From the NCBI GenBank assembly GCA_964575225.1, contig CAZNQW010000063.1:1-17470 (forward strand): a DNA stretch of 17,470 bases, written 5' to 3'. The notes under the pieces are model-generated. The model did no database searches, had not been told where the DNA came from, and saw only the letters and a program-made list of their open reading frames with translations. Shown piece after piece: positions 13,809 to 17,470 of this stretch. Position numbers and translations under genes: made by a program. The stretch comes from CAZNQW01 sp964575225 (GTDB lineage Bacteria; Chloroflexota; Anaerolineae; JAAYZQ01). Each line of letters opens with the position of its first letter. Positions within the stretch are counted from its first letter, which is position 1.

Positions 13809-15656
13809 ATGTCCTGGATGAGAAACATCGCGTCGCGCCTAGATCCCTACATCCTGCTGGTGATCCTGTTTTCTCTGTTCAGCATCGGTCCGTGGCTGCA
13901 ACCCGGCTATCCCTGGGACGCCCATGATGCACGGCACAGCGTCTATTTTCTGTTCGAGTTCGACCAAGGGATCGCCGATGGTATTCTGTTTCCCCGCTGG
14001 CAGCCCGATTTTGCCTTTGGCTACGGCTATCCCTTCTTTAACATCTATGGGCCGCTGCCCACCTACCTCGCCGAGGCCTTTCACCTGTTGGACCTGGGAT
14101 TCACCGACGCCATCAAGGCCGTCTTTGCCCTGTCGGTGATGGCCTCCGGGTTGGCCATGTACGGATTTGTCAAACGGGTCCTGAGTCGGCAGGCTGGATT
14201 GGTCGCCGCAGTGGCCTATATGGTCATCCCCTACCGACTGGTCGACCTCTATGTGCGGGCCGCCCTTTCCGAGTCGGTGGCTTATTTGTTCGTGCCCCTG
14301 GCGTTGTGGGGAGTGTGGGCCACGCTCCACCAACCCCGCTGGACTAACCTCGTCGGGTTGGCCCTGGCCTACGCCGCGCTCATGGTTTCCAGTCCGCTGG
14401 TCACCCTGCTGCTAACCTTGATCCTGGTCTTTTACGTCGCCGCCCTCACCCTGGCCCGCCTGAACGACCATCAGCCCTGGCGCAGCCTGTCCCGCGAGTC
14501 GGTGCTGCCGGCACTGGGACACCTGGCCCACCTACTGATCCCCCCGGCCCTCGGGCTGCTACTGGGACTGGGGCTCAGCGCCTTTTTTGCCGTACCGGCC
14601 ATGCTGGAGAACCGCTTCGTTCGTGTGGACCAGTGGTATGGCGGGCGTTACGCCTGGGGCGGCGATTTCGTCGAGTTCTACCAGCTCTTTTCGCCCAAAT
14701 GGGGCTTTGGCGCCAGCGTGCCCGGACCCGACGACGATTTCAGCTTTCAACTGGGCGTGGTGCCGGTAGTGCTCAGTCTCTTGGCTGTGGCGACCCTCTT
14801 GCGAAAAAAGGGACGCCTCCAATTGGGGCGCTCGGGGCGCCGCCTGGTGATCTTTTTCGCGGCGTTCACCGCCATCGTCGTCTTTTTGATGCTCGAGGCC
14901 TCGTCGCCGCTGTGGCTGGCCCTGCCGCTGGCGCGCCTGGCCCAGTTCCCCTGGCGGCTCCTCACCCTGACAGTCGTCTCCATGGCCTTTCTGTGCGGCG
15001 CTGCCGCCCACGGGGAAAAAGAACCGGGTACGTTCCTCCAGGTGCCCACGCTCATCCTCGTCACCCTGCTGGTGTTGGGCAGCCTGCCCTACATGCAGGC
15101 GCGCATGTCCGACCAGGAGGTCACATTGGCCGGCCTGATGCGCTTTCAGCAGTCGGCCGACGAAATGACCGGTTCTACCGCCTGGGTGCGCGAGATCCCC
15201 ACCTGGTCGCCCATGGCCGATTACTACATGGCCGGCGAACCGATCACCTCTAAAATCAACTTTGAACAACTGTACCGGCAACCGGGCCGGGGCCACGCCC
15301 GCACCCTGGAACTGCGCACCGATGGCGAGCTGGTGGAATATTCGGCCGACCGATCCCTGCTGTTGACCTTTAACACCTTTTACTATCCGGGCTGGCACGC
15401 CTACCTCGTGGATCCCAACAACGACCAGATCCTCGAGGAAGTGCCCATCGCCCTGCGGGGCAAGCTGGGATTGATGACGGTGCGCGTGCCCGCGGGGACG
15501 GGGCGCATTCTCCTTCGATTCGAGGACACCCCCTTGCGCAAGATGAGCACCGCAGTGTCGGCCGCGAGCCTGCTGCTGATGGGCGGCCTGATGGCAGCGG
15601 GGCTCGCGCTGCAGCTCACCAAGCCGGGCCGATCTCGCCCGAGGAGGCGGTCGTGA
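13809..15656 (+). CDS. GT-C/YfhO-like membrane glycosyltransferase candidate (paralogue 2)
   Basis: A 615-residue membrane protein of the type often annotated as '6-pyruvoyl-tetrahydropterin synthase-related' membrane protein; that name says nothing about function. After the first membrane segment (about 12-30), the first outer loop carries D37-A-H-D40-xx-H43, then FEFD and GYGYP (71-75), the position where GT-C enzymes hold their catalytic acid. About eleven to twelve hydrophobic segments follow, with conserved QFPWRLL. The C-terminal soluble part (about 480-585) has YYPGWHAYLVD and VRVPAGTGRILLRFEDTPLRK, resembling YfhO-type ends. A last membrane segment and a basic tail RSRPRRRS close it. 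The ATG at 13809 has GGGGA 5 nt upstream and lies 1 nt after the previous stop; longer upstream in-frame starts overlap the previous gene. Likely role: transfer of sugars from a lipid carrier at the outer face; inferred. Confidence 0.78.
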   Translation: MSWMRNIASRLDPYILLVILFSLFSIGPWLQPGYPWDAHDARHSVYFLFEFDQGIADGILFPRWQPDFAFGYGYPFFNIYGPLPTYLAEAFHLLDLGFTDAIKAVFALSVMASGLAMYGFVKRVLSRQAGLVAAVAYMVIPYRLVDLYVRAALSESVAYLFVPLALWGVWATLHQPRWTNLVGLALAYAALMVSSPLVTLLLTLILVFYVAALTLARLNDHQPWRSLSRESVLPALGHLAHLLIPPALGLLLGLGLSAFFAVPAMLENRFVRVDQWYGGRYAWGGDFVEFYQLFSPKWGFGASVPGPDDDFSFQLGVVPVVLSLLAVATLLRKKGRLQLGRSGRRLVIFFAAFTAIVVFLMLEASSPLWLALPLARLAQFPWRLLTLTVVSMAFLCGAAAHGEKEPGTFLQVPTLILVTLLVLGSLPYMQARMSDQEVTLAGLMRFQQSADEMTGSTAWVREIPTWSPMADYYMAGEPITSKINFEQLYRQPGRGHARTLELRTDGELVEYSADRSLLLTFNTFYYPGWHAYLVDPNNDQILEEVPIALRGKLGLMTVRVPAGTGRILLRFEDTPLRKMSTAVSAASLLLMGGLMAAGLALQLTKPGRSRPRRRS

Positions 15657-17389
15657 CTCAGAGGCCCTCGCAGGGACCGCCCCCACGCTCGCGCCCCCGA
15701 TTCGACCCCTACATCGGGTTGGTCGTGGCCCTTTCGCTGTTTGCGGTGCTGCCTTTGGCCGGGCCCGACTATTTCCTGGACGCCCACGACGCCCAACACA
15801 CCCTCTTTTTTCTGACGGAATTTGACGCCGCCCTGCGCGATGGAGTCTGGTACCCCGGCTGGGCCACCGATCAAGCCCTGGGGTATGGCTACCCAACCTT
15901 TGTCCTCTATCCACCCCTGGCCTATTACACGGCCGAGGTCTTTATCCTCCTGGGCGCCAGCAAGCTGGCTGCCATCAAGTGGGTGTGGATGCTGGCGACG
16001 GTGGGCTCGGGATTGGCCATGTACGGCTATGCCCGCCATGTGATGGGACGCAATCGCGGCCTGCTGGCAGCCCTGGTCTATGTGTACATGCCCTATCACC
16101 TGGCCGATATCTATGTCCGGGCCGATCTGGCCGAGTACGCGGCCTTTGTATGGATGCCCCTGGCGCTGTGGAGTTTTCACCGGTTGCTCGAAGGGGTGTC
16201 GCTGCGGCGCCTCGGACTGGCGGGATGGGCCTACGGGGCGCTGTGGCTCACCCATAACCTCACGGCCCTGATCTTTACCCCCCTACTGGCCGGGTATGTG
16301 CTGTTTCGTCTGTGGGAGTCGGGTCCAAGCTGGAAGCAGCGGATTCGCCGAGCCGCCGTGGCCCTGGGTGGGGCCTGTCTGGGGTTGGGCGTCGCCGCGG
16401 CACTGATCCTGCCCAACCTTTTCGAACGCCAGTACATCGCCCAGGAACAGTGGGTGCGGGCCGGCTATGACTATGCCCAACACTTTTTGCAGCCCGCCTA
16501 CCTCTTATCGGGCCTGTGGGGTTATGCCCCCGGCAGCCCCGGCACCGAAGGGGGCATGTCGTTCCAACTGGGCGCCGTCCCCCTCATCCTGGCGATCGTG
16601 GCCTCGCTAGGCAGCTTGGGGCGCCCTGCCCAGGAGCGGCGGCTGATCCTCTTTTTCGCCGCCGGAACGCTGCTGCTTCTTTTCCCCATGCTCCCGCTGT
16701 CTGCCCCCCTGTGGGAGATGGTACCCATTGCCGCCCTGGTCCAATTCCCCTGGCGATTGCTGGCCCTTACCGCGGTGACGCTGGCGGTTCTTTCAGGGTT
16801 TGCCGTGCGTCCCTCCAAGGAATTGAGCGGACCCGTGCTGATCTTGGCCCTGATCGCCATCGTGGGCAGCTTTTCCTACACCCTGCCTCAGTACACACCG
16901 GTACCCGAGATCGCCGAAGGACCGCTGCTGACCATCGAATTTGAGCTCAAATACACCGATATGCGGGGCATGACGGCCTGGACCCAGGAATTCCCCACCG
17001 ACTCGCCCCTGGTGGAGCAATACCGCTCGGGCGAGCCCCTGGTCACGGCCCAGGCGCTGGCTCCCGATGCCGAGATCGAGATGATCCGCGCCGGCGGCGC
17101 GTCGGATGAGCTGTGGGTCCGCTCCCCCTCGGGCACGGGCTTGCAGTTCTACACCTACTATTTCCCCGGCTGGCGCGTGTACGTGGATGGCAAGCGGTTG
17201 CCCGATTCGGCCCTGCGCCCCGAAGGTCCCTATGGCTTGCTGACCGTCGACGTGCCCCCCGGCGAGCGCCACGTCCTGCTGCGCTGGGGCGACACCCCCC
17301 TGCGCCTGATGGGCAAACTGCTAACGGTGATCTGTCTGATCGGGGCATTGGTTCTGGTGCTGCTCAAACCCTCGTCCGATCGCCCGTAG
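15653..17389 (+). CDS. GT-C/YfhO-like membrane glycosyltransferase candidate (paralogue 3)
   Basis: A 578-residue paralogue of the previous protein, alignable throughout. It has a Pro/Arg-rich N-terminus, the first membrane segment at about 20-37, then D43-A-H-D46-xx-H49 with TEFD and GYGYP (77-81). Shared blocks include GSGLAMYGYARHV, YMPYHLADIYVRADLAEYAAFVWMPLALW, SFQLGAVP and VQFPWRLLALTAV. The C-terminal module has YYFPGWRVYVDG and VDVPPGERHVLLRWGDTPLRLMG, followed by a last membrane segment. The GTG start overlaps the previous stop by 4 nt (GTGA), with AGGAGG 5 nt upstream, so translation is coupled. After the stop, 17390-17470 holds nothing I recognise. Tandem duplication explains the pair; substrates are unknown. 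Confidence 0.78.
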   Translation: MTQRPSQGPPPRSRPRFDPYIGLVVALSLFAVLPLAGPDYFLDAHDAQHTLFFLTEFDAALRDGVWYPGWATDQALGYGYPTFVLYPPLAYYTAEVFILLGASKLAAIKWVWMLATVGSGLAMYGYARHVMGRNRGLLAALVYVYMPYHLADIYVRADLAEYAAFVWMPLALWSFHRLLEGVSLRRLGLAGWAYGALWLTHNLTALIFTPLLAGYVLFRLWESGPSWKQRIRRAAVALGGACLGLGVAAALILPNLFERQYIAQEQWVRAGYDYAQHFLQPAYLLSGLWGYAPGSPGTEGGMSFQLGAVPLILAIVASLGSLGRPAQERRLILFFAAGTLLLLFPMLPLSAPLWEMVPIAALVQFPWRLLALTAVTLAVLSGFAVRPSKELSGPVLILALIAIVGSFSYTLPQYTPVPEIAEGPLLTIEFELKYTDMRGMTAWTQEFPTDSPLVEQYRSGEPLVTAQALAPDAEIEMIRAGGASDELWVRSPSGTGLQFYTYYFPGWRVYVDGKRLPDSALRPEGPYGLLTVDVPPGERHVLLRWGDTPLRLMGKLLTVICLIGALVLVLLKPSSDRP

Positions 17390-17470
17390 GGCAAGGCAGC
17401 GCTGTAGCCGATTTCGTCCCCGCATCCGAGGGCGCTCGCCACAACGTTTCCGTCGATGCCTCGCCCATCA

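Overview
The window is GC-rich chromosomal DNA from a bacterium, most likely a member of the Chloroflexota (Anaerolineae-like). That placement rests on gene content and protein flavour: dnaA close to parAB, a decaprenyl-phosphate phosphoribosyltransferase-type UbiA protein, and tandem GT-C-like membrane proteins. It has not been tested by a database search. I see no RNA genes, transposases, CRISPR arrays or clear horizontal-transfer signs.

Left block (about 180-6066, all minus strand, read right to left). An sppA-type signal peptide peptidase starts near 6066. It is followed by a large exported protein built from two GldG/DUF4350-like modules, then a receiver-Roadblock/LC7 fusion; the three are closely spaced and look like one operon. 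A 493-bp gene-free stretch (1610-2102) follows, carrying a strong sigma70-type promoter facing dnaA and several dyads and repeats. Then comes dnaA, which I start at a GTG at 1609.

Central block. A 152-bp divergent region (6067-6218) separates sppA from parA. parA and parB (chromosome segregation) read rightward, followed by a ribonuclease D gene with its own promoter. A strong bidirectional terminator (9165-9198) separates rnd from the convergent DPPR-synthase-like UbiA gene. A second divergent region (10118-10296) carries two well-formed promoters back to back, for ubiA (left) and tlyA (right).

Right block (10297-17389, plus strand). tlyA (rRNA 2'-O-methyltransferase), an AI-2E family permease and three tandem multi-membrane GT-C/YfhO-like proteins are packed with gaps of 10, 3 and 1 nt and one 4-nt overlap, so they probably form one transcription unit. 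The second and third GT-C-like proteins are obvious paralogues; the first is a diverged member lacking the conserved acidic loop motif.

The most interesting directly visible pattern is regulatory. parA, rnd and tlyA each have a -10 element only 7-10 nt upstream of the best start codon and no Shine-Dalgarno sequence, which suggests leaderless mRNAs. Operon-internal parB, the receiver gene and the third GT-C-like gene, and also ubiA and sppA, have purine-rich ribosome-binding sites. In contrast, the best dnaA promoter implies a leader of about 300 nt. The strand switch between a dnaA-containing leftward block and a parAB-containing rightward block hints at a nearby replication origin, but I found no DnaA-box cluster or parS site to prove it.
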